Below are positions 29,301 through 41,029 of a stretch of DNA of 64,000 nucleotides, one piece after another (the first letter of the stretch is position 1; each line of letters starts with the position of its first letter). Made by a program: the position numbers and the translations under genes. A model generated the notes under the pieces. That model had not been told where the DNA came from. It ran no database searches and worked only from the letters and a program-made list of their open reading frames with translations. Source of the stretch: Takifugu bimaculatus (lineage: Eukaryota > Chordata > Actinopteri > Tetraodontiformes > Tetraodontidae); the NCBI GenBank assembly GCA_004026145.2, contig CP034979.1, forward strand, positions 10,260,246-10,324,245, in the 5' to 3' direction.

Positions 29301-32300
29301 TGTTGGTGACACACACTCATCCAAGTCCACACATCCAAGTCTTCCGCAATCTTCGTGATTGGTGAGGGTCCAACCCTGACCACAAGAGCACTCAAAACTC
29401 CCAACAGAGTTAGAGCAAGTTGTTGTAGGGTGACAATGGCGATTAGCCTGTTGGCATTCATTTAAGTCTACACAAAGTGGCCCGATGCTTATGAAACCAG
29501 GGTTACACATGCATAGATATGATCCCGGGCTGTTATAACAGAGGGCCTGATGGTGGCATGGATTGCTGAGTGCATTGCACTCATCCACATCGTTGCACCA
29601 CGAACCATTTCCTGCGAATCCCAGAGGACAGCGACATGAATAAGAACCAGGGGCGTTCCAGCAGTATGCCAAGAGGTGACATGGTGAGGTCTCACATTCA
29701 TTAGTGTCAACACATGCCTGTTCTTCCTCATGGAACCCAGAAGGACATGAACATTCATAACCTCCAGGCAGGTTAGCGCACACCTGGTCAAAGCGGCAAG
29801 TGATGTTGTCCTTACATTCATCGATATCCCCACAGCCATCGATAGTAGCTTCATAACCAGGAGAACAGAGGCAAAAGAAAGATCCCGCTGTGTTGTTACA
29901 CAGTGCATTTTCAGGGCAAGGGTTCTGGTCCAGATCATGACACTCATCCACATCCTGACACTGTGTTCCATTCAGAATAAAGCCGTTGTTACAGGGGCAT
30001 GAATAGGATCCGGGGATATTGATGCACGTTGAATTGGGCTGACAGACTGTAAAGTTTAGGGGGACTCTGCATTCATCTACATCCTCACACTCTGTTCCAT
30101 TACTCCAAAATCCTGTAAAGCAGTCACAATAATAAGAACCCACAGTATTTATACATGTGCCGTTGGTGCAAAGCCCCTCCACAACACTACACTCATCCAC
30201 ATCCAGGCACAATTCCCCCACTCCGGAAAAGCCGTTATCACACACACAAATGTAGCTCCCGTTGGTGTTGGTACACATGCTGTGTTCAGGGCAGGTGGAG
30301 TTGATTTGGCATTCGTTGATATCCTCACAGTAACTGTTGTTAGCTTGATATCCATCCCAGCATTCACAGCCAAAAGATCCAACAGTGTTCAGGCAGTTGG
30401 AGAAATCAGGGCACTGGCTGAGGCCATGGTCGCATTCATCCACATCCAAACACAGGGAGCTATTACCAGAGAAACCTAAGTCACAGATACATTCATAACT
30501 CCCCTCTGTGTTAGTACAGGTACTATTGGCAGGGCAGCTAAAGTTACCGGTCTGACATTCATTCAAGTCCTGACAATGTGTCCCATTGTCTTGAAAGCCT
30601 TCCCAACAGTCACAAAAATAGGAACCATTAGTGTTGAAGCAGTAGGAGAAAGCAAGGCAGACTTGTGGTTGGCTGCACTCATCCACATCCAGACATTCGG
30701 TGCCACTTCCTTCATAACCACCGACACATTGGCAGTAAAAGGAGTCCTGCTGTCGGTGGCATCGGGCAAGAGAGTGGCAGGTGATGCTGGCATTTAGGCA
30801 AACGTCTTCTCTTACGCAGGTACCCACATCGTACACTACGCCCAGGATGCAGGAACACATGTAGGAACCAGGGGTATTGCTGCAGATCATGTTCACGCCA
30901 CAAGTTGTCCTTAGCTGACATTCGTCGACATCTTCACACACAAATCCGTCACCCCGGTATCCATCTTGGCATTGGCAGGTGTAAGATCCATTCGTGTTGT
31001 GACACAGCGCCTGAGCACTACAGTTGTGGGGCAGGCTGGAGTTCTGCTCGCATTCGTTCACATCGTGGCAGTCAAAGCCGTTTCCATCCGTGCCAGGTGG
31101 ACAGGCACAGATAAAGGTTCCAGGTGTGTTTGTGCAGCTGGCCACTGGATGGCATCCACCATTTTGGACTTGGCATTCATCAAAGTCTATAAATTTATCC
31201 AAAATGGAACAGTGTCAGGGACATGACCCCTAAATGGTGCTACAAGAAACTCAAAGGAGAGTCCACACATGGGAGAACAACCAGCAATGGTTTAACAAAT
31301 GGTTTTAAAGCATAAACCGATACTCACCAGAACAGTTCTTTCCGTCACCTGTGAAACCACTAAGACAGAAGCAGGAATGGCTGCCAATTGTGTTGACACA
31401 CTGGGAAAACTCACTGCACTCCTGCTTCCCTGTCGCACACTCGTTCACATCTAGGGCAAGGATGAACAAAAAAAGAGAAAGTCATGACAAAGAAAGAAGG
31501 AAGCACGAAAACAGGAATCACAAAATTGATAATTACCAATTTGTGCTTTGTCTTAGTTACAGATTTCAAAATTTAAAAAACTGACATTTTACTGTTTGGG
31601 AAACACAATGATATGAACACAAATGATAAAGAATATTTTTAGGTAATATCTAAATACAGGCCTCTTCTCAAATCTCCCAAACCGTAGAATGGTCTGATTT
31701 GTAACATCTGATTTGTTATATTTAGTTCACTCAGTTCAGATATTGAGTTTAGACTATACAAGACAAAAATGTAGTGACTTTCCACTTAAAGTGACTTTGA
31801 TTTTGAAGCTTTAAATGATTACTGAAAACCATGTCCTGTCTTTACATTGATCGGGGCCCGATCTCTACACTTTATTTCTGAAACGGTGTTTGAGTTTGAA
31901 TATTATCGCAGTTCTTCTTGACGGCACTGCCACAATACTGAGAATCAGAAGTGAGTCAGTTAGAGAGAAAGAACTGAGATTTACCCAAACACTTTGTGCC
32001 GTTGAGAGAGTAGCCTTTCCTGCAGGCACAAGCAAATGATCCGGGGATATTGATGCACTCTGTCTCCTTTTCAGGACAAATGTTTTCCATCTGACACTCA
32101 TCTATGTCTGAGCAAGTTATCCCATCACCTACGTAACCATGGTCGCACACACACTGGTATTCCGCCGGTGACTGGTGGCACAAACCATGGCGGTGGCAGG
32201 CAGGCTCGCACAAGGAACTGGGCGGCACACAGGTGTCGTTGTCAGCCAACGTACCGTTCAAACATGAACAGACATGAGCGCCAGGGGAGTTGACACATTT

Positions 32301-35220
32301 TGAGAACGATGGACATTTGGTTTCTGGGAGAGCACATTCATCCACATCCTCACAGGCGAAGCCATTGCCGTTGAAACCCTCTTGACAGGAGCAAAAGTAG
32401 CCCCCAATGAAGTTGGCGCACAAGGCCCGTGAGTGACATGTACCCTCAGCGGAACACTCGTCTATATCTTCACACTGGGTGCCGTTTCCTGAAAATCCTC
32501 TCTTGCAGGTGCAAGTGTGGGACCCAATGGTGTTGAGGCACGAGGCGTTAACGTGACAAGGGTTGGTTTTACACTCATCCATGTCAACACACTCCATGTT
32601 GTTGGCCAGCCGATAGTACCCGAGCTGGCAGGAGCACTCGAAAGACCCATCGATGTTCTTGCACTCTTCATTAACTCCACACGGATTGTTCTGTTCTTTA
32701 CACTCATCAATATCTTGGCAAAAGGTCTTGTTAACCAAGATGAATCCTGATGGACACAGACAATAGAAGGAACCCTGGTTGTTGACACACGTAGCTCTGT
32801 TTCCGCATCCTCCATTAGCCACCAGACACTCGTTGACATCATTGCATTGAAACACCCCATCTCCAGAGTATCCCACCTGACAGGTGCAGTTGTATGAGCC
32901 AGGGATGTTAATGCACAGGGCATTTGAGTGGCACTGTTCAGCCAGTGAGCACTCGTCCACATCCTTACAGGTGAAGCCGTCTCCCCTGTACCCTGCAGTG
33001 CACTGGCAGGAAAAAGATCCGGGTGAGTTGGTGCAGGCTGCAAAGCGACTGCAGCGGCCTGCTTTACACTCGTCTAAGTCGTGGCACATGGAGTTATTAA
33101 AGATGAAACCGGTGCCACAGTCGCAGTAATATGATCCTCCAGTGTTTACACAAGTAGTAGTAGAAGGGCAAATGTTGGGGGTAGCACATTCATTAATGTC
33201 TTCACATTGTCTCCCATCACCAATAAAACCTTCCAGACAAGAGCACTCGTAACTCCCGAGCCGGTTTATACAAGCGGCATCGGGGTCGCACTGATTGTCT
33301 TCATTGCATTCGTTAATGTCCGCACACGTCAGTCCATTTCCGATAAAACCTTCATTACAAGTGCACAGATATGAGCCCATGGTATTGACGCAGTCTGCGT
33401 ACAGGCTGCAGATGTTGCCGGCACATTCGTCGATGTCCACGCAGCTCTGCCCGTTACTTTCAAAGCCACTGCTGCACGTGCAGCGGTAGCTACCGGGCAG
33501 GTTTTTACAGCCTTTGTAGCCCAGTGAGGAGGAACACAAATAAGGAGTCTCTGAACATTCATCTATGTCGAGGCACAGGTAGTTCCCGTTTCCCTTGTAG
33601 CCAGCATTACAGGTGCACACGTATGAGCCGGGGTTGTTGGTGCAAGTGGCGTTCCAGTGGCAGATTTTTTGGTTATTGCATTCGTTGACATCAGCACACT
33701 CGAAACCATCGCCGCTGAAGCCAACTTTACATTTGCAAAGCCGGCTGCCCTCGCGGTTGGTGCAGAGGGCGTTGGCGTGGCAACCTCCATTATCTTTTTG
33801 GCACTCGTTAATGTCCTGGCACTCGGCGCCATCTCCGATGTATCCACTGAGACAGAAACAGCTGTAGCTGCCAAGGGTGTTGTTGCAGCGGGCCTTTGGG
33901 TGACAGCTGTGTAGGCCGCTCAGACACTCGTCGATGTCACTGCACAGCAAGCCGTCACCTTGGTAACCCATGCGGCACGCACAGGTGAAGTTGTTTTTAA
34001 CCTTTATGCACTCGGCCTGAGGGTGGCACTTACTGCCCGCTGTCTCACAGTCTTTTGGGTCAGCAACTAAAGTGGACGGACAGGTTGAGAATTACATAAA
34101 ATCGGGAAAATTCCACACAGTTTTGTTTTTGTGGTTTGTGTTTGTGTCTTTACCAGCACAGCAGCAATCCAGCACTGCAAATCCACTTATCACCCACAGG
34201 AGTGAAAACCTGTCAAGAAAATAATGATAAGAATTGTGCAGGTCTGCTTCTGGAACACCTCTGAACAAGGACACGTTTCAGTTTTTATAGCAAAAATAAA
34301 ATAGTCAATGTCTACTAAAAAATGTTGTATGTTTAACAGTCGTATTTACATTAAAAATGTTACATCATTATTAATATTTTACTCATAGAGCATCACATTA
34401 AGTCTCCACTGTGGTAAGAGGCAGACTGCAGGGTGACACCCCAGTCTTATATCACTACACGCAACAATAGATGGTGTATATTCTTACAGGTGCTGTAACA
34501 CCACCTAAACAGGTCCGAGTACCATCCTGTACAATGCTTCCATAGAAGAGTATTTGGGTTTTTTAAATACTTACAATATTAGTTATACTGTATATTTACT
34601 TTAATGTTATATTATATATGGTAGCTTTGCAAGGAGTACAGCAAGCACGTTTATCACTAATAGCCGTTAGCATTTTAAATCAGATCAACTAAATGTCATG
34701 GGTTAAACAGTGTCTATAAACTAAATGTAACACCTTTTTTGAAGAGTTAGGGCTGTAGTGAATCAGAAACATTATTCATCCTGGGATTGGTAATCTCTCA
34801 AATGACCATTTTTACATTCTTTATAATAAAATCTGAAATTATTATAAAAATGTTCTACGTTTGGATTGACTTGTTCTTTTCCAATGCTAACACATTAGCT
34901 TTAGCGAAACTTGAGTGATCTGACTTAAGGACGATATTTATTTCTGCAGCTGTACAATGTTTGGCCAACATTTTGCCTCTGATGGTATCCAATAATTAAG
35001 ATAAAAAGGCATTAAAACAGAGGAACAACTTGGTAAGTTATCACACAGTGATTTGAACAGATCCATAAAGCCAGCAAACATCTGCTCCCTGAGACCTTTT
35101 GAAGTTCTGCAGTCATAAAATTGATTCCTACTGAATGAAATGGATGAATAAATAAATAATTCAGAATGCAGTGTTCTGAATGAGAAATGTCACCTGAAAG
35201 GTGATTTTCACTCACCGCAT
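19340..35220 (-). CDS. Large MUC4-like type I membrane protein with 34 N-terminal EGF domains (NIDO-AMOP-VWD-EGF-SEA-like-TM)
   Basis: Twenty-five coding exons join in one frame of 7,734 nt (about 2,577 residues): 35216-35220, 34154-34209, 31985-34066, 31328-31450, 29204-31186, 28568-28701, 28262-28429, 28000-28179, 27278-27869, 26266-26415, 25946-26151, 25757-25832, 25348-25638, 24632-24868, 24391-24543, 23892-24070, 23600-23792, 23388-23507, 23147-23266, 22622-22642, 22453-22514, 22135-22324, 21914-22042, 21696-21837, 19340-19481. ATGCG in exon 1 joins exon 2 to give a signal peptide, MRFSLLWVISGFAVLD. Domains in order: 17, 1 and 16 EGF units, mostly calcium-binding (D-[VIL]-[DN]-E-C); NIDO (exons 6-9); AMOP (exons 9-10, CPCTLSQAL, WCCIESPLC); VWD (exons 11-13); a cadherin-like stretch; EGF units; SEA-like segment (exons 21-22); EGF; TM helix (LGLILGLVLGIGIPLLLLLL) and CCCKK; tail. 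NIDO-AMOP-VWD is the MUC4 core, but there is no mucin Ser/Thr tract. Probably an epithelial surface protein. The donor after exon 5 (G|GTTAGC) is weak. Confidence 0.85.
21696..21837 (-). other. Transmembrane exon with a donor overlapping an in-frame stop
   Basis: The exon encodes a juxtamembrane linker, a strongly hydrophobic helix rich in Leu, Gly and Ile, and CCCKKRVTGE. Reading straight on gives GAG TGA, a stop. The same bases form a consensus donor, GA|GTGAGT at 21695-21690. Splicing there leaves phase 2 and joins exactly in frame to the exon at 19481, adding 46 residues of tail. Intron retention or an alternative end would give a tail of about ten residues. Which form is used cannot be decided from DNA. 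Confidence 0.75.
22398..22450. repeat. (CA)n microsatellite
   Basis: A nearly pure CA run with small interruptions in the intron between exons 21 and 22 of the EGF/MUC4-like gene. It stops a few bases before a GTGCGT donor, so length changes could affect splicing of the 62-nt exon. Confidence 0.9.
23271..23319. repeat. (CA)n microsatellite next to a splice acceptor
   Basis: A pure (CA)n run, (TG)n on the coding strand, ending about four bases from the TAG acceptor of the EGF exon 23147-23266. It stands where the polypyrimidine tract should be. Confidence 0.9.
24930..25140 (-). mobile_element. Degenerate LINE fragment in an intron
   Basis: The stretch carries words such as CTGAAAGACCACCTGAGG, CTCAATGTGGAGGATCTAG and CTTTACCCTATC. 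These match a very common fish non-LTR retrotransposon coding segment seen in antisense (CTCGATGTGGAGGAGCAGC... CTCACCCTATCTCTAAGG from memory). No open frame survives. It lies in the intron between the VWD and post-VWD exons of the EGF/MUC4-like gene. The same family recurs near 62,745. Confidence 0.55.
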
Positions 35221-38200
35221 ATTTCCCCGTCTCCTGGCGAACTCTCCTTCTCTGGATTTCTTCCTTTCTTGTTATGAGAAGGGTTTTTTTCTCCACCTCT
35301 GTCATGACTTCTCTCCCCCTGAGACTTCCGGACAATGGAGCTGCTTCCCACACCATGATGCCCTGACACGTTAAACCTCTGGGAAGAGGAACACCCATAT
35401 TTCCCTGCTAATGTGTCAGCCGCCACAATAAGTGAACTAGTCCCTCAAGGCTTTATTTGTCCTTCACATTGTCAGAAAGAAGGAGTCATAGGCCAAAAGA
35501 GGGGGTTTGTGAAAAGGCAAAAAAAGGCATTTGACCTTGATGTATTTTTTTTCACTCTGACTGTAGAAACATCCTGTTTCCAAAAATGTACAGTCGTGAC
35601 TTGATTTAGTAATAACTCTGAGGATGTGGGTCACAATTCTTAACCTTAATATTTAGGTTTAGGCACCAACATATTCTTTCAAAATGAGGACATTTTTGGG
35701 AAGTGGGGACATTTTGGTTGGTCCTGTTTCAGGGTTAAGACCTGGTTTTAAGGTTGAGTTTAGATCTGGGTTTAGGGCAGGGTTAGATCCAAGGTTAGGG
35801 TTAGAGGGGAATGCATTATGCCTATGAAAGTCCTCACAAAGATACAAATACAAGTGTGTGTTTGGATTTATTAAAATGATACTTTATTATATTATTATAT
35901 GATTCACACTCAGAGCCATTAGCCCGACAGCCTCACAGCCTTCACCCTCCCAGGTTCAGGGAACTGATGGTGACTATTTATCTTCACCACACAGTGTCAG
36001 TATATCCTGCATAAAGTTCGCTCCAATGCAACAGCCGTGCATGACAACAGCTTTTTTGACGCTGGTAAACGCCTCTTTTGCAACTAATGTAATTAATGAA
36101 CATTTATATAAATGACCAGCATATCAATGGTTAAACATTGTTTAATCATGGCCTTATTGGTGGTTTTGCCCTCTGTTACTGGTGCATTCTGCTCCTGGAT
36201 CTTTGTAAGTAGTAGTTGTATTTTATTTAAGTTTTTGCATGAATTATTTTAGAAATGTTTTATTTCTTCTTTAATCCTGCTTTATTTCACATCAGCCCTT
36301 TTGTAAAATACTTTAAGAAAAAAAACAAAGGTAAAGCTATGGTAAAGCTATGTTTGAGTTTGCTAGCTTATTGGTGGATAAATGGCTAAGTGTCACTAGG
36401 AAATGTTTAGCTAGGAGCACTTGTTCAAGTTATTCAACATTAAAGTTTTTCTTTTCCATGTTCGTTGTGAAATCAGTTTTTCCTCTTCTCTTTATTTCCC
36501 ATAAACGAATGATCGTCCTCTCCCCTCGGTGGCCCAGTGATGGTTTATCCTGGAACTTCCTCCTTTGTGGGATACTGTGCCGTGTTTACGTGTTGTTCGG
36601 GGTTAGGGTTAACCCTGCCACATGACCAGCTCTGGGACTCTGGGTGTGTGAAACGTCTTAAACTCCAGAATCCTGGAGACCACGGTGCTCTTTGGACCCT
36701 TCAGTGCAGCCCAATTGTTCACTTAGATTTCCACACACTCAAAATCTGTGCTTTTGTTTCACAATACCTTCACCAGCACATCCCCATCTACCCTGTTAAT
36801 AGAATAAACACACATGACCCCCTTTTGCAGCTTGTGAGCAGCATTGTTCTCCCCATCCAAGCTCGGGTGCTCAGTCACCTTTGGGTTCTGCACAGTCTCT
36901 GATTTACCTGTATCTTCCTGGGGTGCATGCTGGATAGACCTGAGGTGCTTACTCAGCAGCTCAGCATCTGGGGCCGTCTCCTCCCTCGGAGTGTCTGACG
37001 TTCTCCACTCTTCCTTCTTCCTGGTGTGAAGTGTAAAGTCCTTAAGTCTTGGGAACGGCCTTTAGCTGTGGCTGACTTTTTTACAGCTTCTTAATGATTT
37101 AGAATTGCACGTAGGATCCCAAAGTATTTGAGATTCTCCTTAATCCAGATGATTTGAGACTATCCAACTGTATGTATCTGTGGGATGGATCTCAGCATTG
37201 GTGCTGTAGATCATGGTCTCAGTCTCTTGGATTACACAATGTTAGCTATCAAAGAATGTCACAACTAATCTAAGTATTATAGGTGATTGTGACTGACGAA
37301 GCCTCGTAGGTGAGACAAGTTTCTGTCAGCCAGACAGAAACTCCACTAAACTTAAATGGAATCAAGAATAAATACACACAATGAGACTAAACACAATTTT
37401 GTCCATACAAACAATTTTGTGTCATGTTATTAATTAGCATATTGTTGAGATTCTTCATTCAGTCACTGATACATTAGGCGCTTTACTATTTGTTTTAAGC
37501 TGCGTTTAATTTAACAATTTTACAGTGTAAAAGTTGTTTTTTTAAAAATGGTACTCTTGTTATCCATATTCTTTACATTTCAGAATTGTTGGCATTGTTG
37601 TTGTTGTTTTTTTAAAACCTGTGCCATTCCAGTGTTTCACAAACACAACCTGCAGAGGTGACTCAGGAGCGTCCTCCAGCAGAGGTGACTCAAAGATTCT
37701 CGGCTATAGCATTTTTAAATCCTCTGCTGGTTTCTGTCTGGGAGGCTCCCATGACGTCATCCAGGCTCCGTGTTTCACAATATTTACTCATATGTTGCTG
37801 GAATGTCGCTGCATGATGATGGTTTTTGAGCTCTATAGAAACGTAAAACATAGAAAACTAATAAAATAAAATGGAAGGCCTGAATACTCAAATGAAGGTT
37901 TGCTACAATGTAAAGAACAATACAAAAACACTCTATTGGGATTACAGACACAGGTTTAACTAGAAAAAAAAGAAAAGCTGAAACTCACTATTCTGATTCA
38001 TTTTCATACTTGTGTTAATGAATACAAAAACAACTGCACTGCAACAAAGCCAAAGTTCATTTTTCAAAACACATAATTTCATGGGTAATTTCTATGTAAC
38101 TTATGTGTCTTTCTTTTGACATTATAGTCAAAGTAAGGGTTAGTGTACAGTTATATATGTAGGCTAAGTTCATTTAGTTCATTTTAGAGTTTTGAATGTC

Positions 38201-38379
38201 AGAACACATCTCACATATTTATATTTGTTAAATGATTGGTATAACTTCCAGTCTCAGGTGTTTATTTACAAAAGTTTCGATTAATTACACAACGATCCTA
38301 CTGGCTGGAATTTATTGTTAAAATAAGAGAAACAAAAACATGACAAGTGACAGTAAGAACGCGAGAGGCCAAATATGGT
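35221..38379. other. Divergent intergenic region between the EGF/MUC4-like gene and epcam-A
   Basis: No gene is supportable. It contains an interspersed element near 35,650-35,870 (repeated GAGGACATTTT/GGTTAGGGTT words typical of fish transposon debris) and a block at about 36,900-37,230 that loosely resembles an antisense LINE (CCAAAGTATTTGAGATTC). Both are present again in unit B at about 47,370-47,590 and 48,500-48,800, so they predate the duplication. The two genes are transcribed away from this region, which should hold regulatory DNA for both. Confidence 0.5.
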
Positions 38380-38572
38380 CATAGCGGATGTCAGGTGTGT
38401 TGTGTTTGTTCGTGAACGCGCCCGTCCAACTTCCTGCCAAACGGGTTTGACGAGGACACACCTGCGGGAGTAAAAGGGAGCGCTTGGAGCTCGGACGCCA
38501 TTCTTGTCCGTGTGTGACTTCGGAACCGGACCGATAGAACCTTCGCTTCGGTCGTTTTGCTCGATTTTAATC
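38380..38572 (+). promoter_or_regulatory. epcam: Proximal promoter of epcam-A
   Basis: Upstream of the ATG are a TATA-like TAAAAGG at 38471-38477 and two E-boxes, CAGGTG at 38392-38397 and CACCTG at 38459-38464. CAGGTG boxes are the target type of ZEB and SNAIL repressors, which are known to silence epithelial genes including EPCAM. Compared with epcam-B, a 169-bp block is absent here between the two E-boxes. The transcription start is inferred only. Confidence 0.5.
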
Positions 38573-40518
38573 ATGAAAATGTGGATTTTGCTCGTTCTCG
38601 CCAGCTTCGCGTTGGGAGCTTCAGCTCAGAGCTGTAAGTAGTTTCTTCCATTTTAGTTGATAAAACTGTCTTTACACCGTTGAAGCTTTATTTGTAAAAG
38701 TTCAACTTCACTTTAGCTACAGTATTTTAGAGACGCTTGCAGCGCGCGCCTTTTTCGCGCCTCGTTCCGCGAGCCCCACTCGCGATATTTTCACGCCTCG
38801 TTGCTTAATAAATCCCGGTCTTTGGCGTTAATGGTGTTTTGATCGATGAGCTGCCTCCGTGTCTGTGTTTTCTGAGTTGTAAAGTGAGTAGTTGCCGGGT
38901 GGGAGCCCTCCTCCCGCTCTCTGTCTGGAGAAACCAACGCCCAGGTGTTGGATGAACCTGTTCGTCCACCTGTCCCGTTTATGGGCCTGTTCAGCGCTTA
39001 TATCTGCCTACCGTGATAGCACACTTGATGGCTAAGTTAATTTAGAATTGCTAGAGTGAAATTGTGACTTTCCTTTAAAAAAACAAAAAAAAATACTACA
39101 TTTGTGTGCCCAGGTTCCTGTGAAACCATGAAGTGGGCCACTTGCGATGGAACTCCGTGCTCCTGTTCTGTTTTGGTGGATGATAATGTCAAGCAAACGC
39201 TAGACTGCGATAAATGTAAGTGTGACAAGAAAGATTTGTATAAATAACACCCCCCAATTTCAGCTCCTCATGACATGTTTTTCCACCACCTTAGTGATCC
39301 CCAAATGCTTCCTAATGAAGGCAGAGATGTATCAAGCCAGGAAGTACCCAGGCATGCGTATTATTGGAGGAAAGCCGGTTGAGACCGCCTTTGTGGACAA
39401 CGATGGCATCTATGACCCAGACTGTGAGAATGATGGCAAATTCAGGGCCAAGCAGTGCAACAACACCGACGAGTGCTGGTGTGTCAACAGCGCCGGCGTG
39501 CGGCGAACTGACAAGGGCGACAAAGACCTGAAGTGTGAGAAACTCGTGGAGACGCAGTGAGTAGTTTATCCCGAGGATTGGGGCGTTGGGGCAACTGCAG
39601 CACCGACTTATTTTCGTTTCCTTCCAGCTTTATCCGGCTGCAGCTCACGCACAAACCAACGCCAGACCCGGTTAAGGCCGCGGATCTGAAAACGTAAGTA
39701 TTCATTTCAAATTGTCAACATCGACACCGAAGGAACTTTGCAGTGATAAATTCCTCCCTCGCCGCAGTGCCATCGCTGAGGCCATTAACAAGCGCTACAA
39801 AAACTTCAGCAAGGACCTGGTGAAGGAAGTTCAGGTAAGTGGGAAGAGTTGAGCCATATTTTTCTTTGCTAAAACCAGATTGTAAAACTCTGACCCCCTT
39901 CTGCAGTACGACCCAGATGCCCGAATGATTGTGGTGGATGTGAAGAAAGAAATTGGCGATCGCACGGTTGACCTGACCCAGATGGCCTACTACATGGAGA
40001 AAGATGTACGGGATCAACGCTCCAAATTCGCACAGAGCCCACCGCGTTCTCAGGACTAAACTGGTGCGCTGTTCCCTTTCTGTCCTACAGGTGAAAGTTC
40101 TGCCTCTGTTCAAGAACCAGGTGAAGTTTGAGCCCAAGGTGGGAGACCAGATCCTTGATATGGAGAACATCCTGGTGTATTACGTGGACGAGGAAGCCCC
40201 GACTTTTACCATGGAGAACCTGTCTGGTGGAATCATTGCTGTCATTGTGGTGGTGGTGCTGGCCGTGGTTATTGGTCTAGTGGTCCTGGTAAGCATGCTG
40301 AATATCGCGCTTTGTGTCGGTGCATCTTCTGCTTTAGCCAACCCCATTAACTTCCTGTTTTCTCCGCAGTTTTTCCTCAACAAGCGAGGCAAAAAGAGGT
40401 ACAACAAAACTCAGGTAAGGCCGGTCTGTTCGTCCCATCTTGCGTGTGACAAAAGCTGAGTTTCTGATAACGTGACGTTTTTATTCCCCAACAGCAAAGA
40501 GAGATGGAGGCCATGTAA
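38573..40518 (+). CDS. epcam: epcam copy A, epithelial cell adhesion molecule (intact frame, 9 exons)
   Basis: EpCAM is a type I epithelial adhesion and signalling glycoprotein, cut in its membrane region to release a signalling tail. Exons: 38573-38633, 39114-39215, 39295-39556, 39628-39693, 39768-39834, 39907-40005, 40091-40288, 40370-40414, 40495-40518. All joins are GT/AG and in frame, giving 307 residues (human 314). Visible: signal peptide MKMWILLVLASFALGASA; the Cys-rich N-terminal motif; the thyroglobulin type-1 domain (YDPDCENDGKFRAKQCN, then CWCVNSAGVRRTD); the EpCAM C-domain; TM helix (GGIIAVIVVVVLAVVIGLVV); tail KRGKKRYNKTQREMEAM. The frame is undamaged. The duplication junction at 40,659 cuts its 3'UTR, so the native poly(A) signal is gone. 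The gene lies divergent to the EGF/MUC4-like gene. Confidence 0.95.
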
Positions 40519-41029
40519 AGTCCTTGTTCTCGCTGCCCTCTGCTCCTACGTCGTCATCACAGACTGTCTACTTGTGTTGGGAGTGTGCCATTTTCACCAT
40601 TTAACTGAGGAATAGGAACAATCGCTTGTTTTGTTGTTGGCTTGCTGTCGGCACTGCCGACATGTGCCGTTGGTGCAAAGCCCCTCTACAACACTACACT
40701 CATCCACATCCAGGCACAATTCCCCCACTCCGGAAAAGCCGTTATCACACACACAAATGTAGCTCCCGTTGGTGTTGGTACACATGCTGTGTTCAGGGCA
40801 GGTGGAGTTGATTTGGCATTCGTTGATATCCTCACAGTAACTGTTGTTAGCTTGATATCCATCCCAGCATTTACAGGCAAAAGATCCAACAGTGTTCAGG
40901 CAGTTGGAGAAATCAGGGCACTGGCTGAGGCCATAGTCGCATTCATCCACATCCAAACACAGGGAGCTATTACCAGAGAAACCTAAGTCACAGATACATT
41001 CATAACTCCCCTCTGTGTTAGTACAGGTA

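Larger units (their letters stand above)
30153..40659. repeat. Unit A of a direct tandem duplication (about 10.5 kb)
   Basis: Sequence from 30,153 (ACATGTGCCGTTGG) to about 40,659 (end of the retained epcam-A 3'UTR) recurs in the same order and orientation from 40,660 to about 52,425 with only a few percent difference. The unit spans part of the 16-EGF exon, exons 4 to 1 of the EGF/MUC4-like gene, the divergent intergenic region and all of epcam. It is the copy still joined to the 3' half of the EGF/MUC4-like gene. Confidence 0.95.

Noticed and set aside
29204..31186. Possibility that the EGF-array block is a separate fibrillin-like gene from the NIDO-AMOP-VWD block
   Set aside because: The phase-1 donor at 29203 joins exactly in frame to the NIDO exon at 28701, no poly(A) signal or new signal peptide was seen between them, and the whole model keeps one frame. 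The weak donor leaves some doubt.
36595..36616. GGTTAGGGTTAACCCT, telomere-like repeat words (also near 35,790 and in unit B)
   Set aside because: Only one or two units; they form part of an interspersed repeat and do not make an interstitial telomere.
36537..36902. A 121-codon frame repeated in unit B at 48131-48496
   Set aside because: Its conservation is explained by the recent duplication; nothing in the translation resembles a known domain, and the flanks look like transposon debris.
40004..40459. A 151-codon plus-strand frame across epcam-A exons 7 and 8 (and its twin at 51769-52224)
   Set aside because: It reads through introns; the real frame uses the GT/AG sites at 40091-40288 and 40370-40414.
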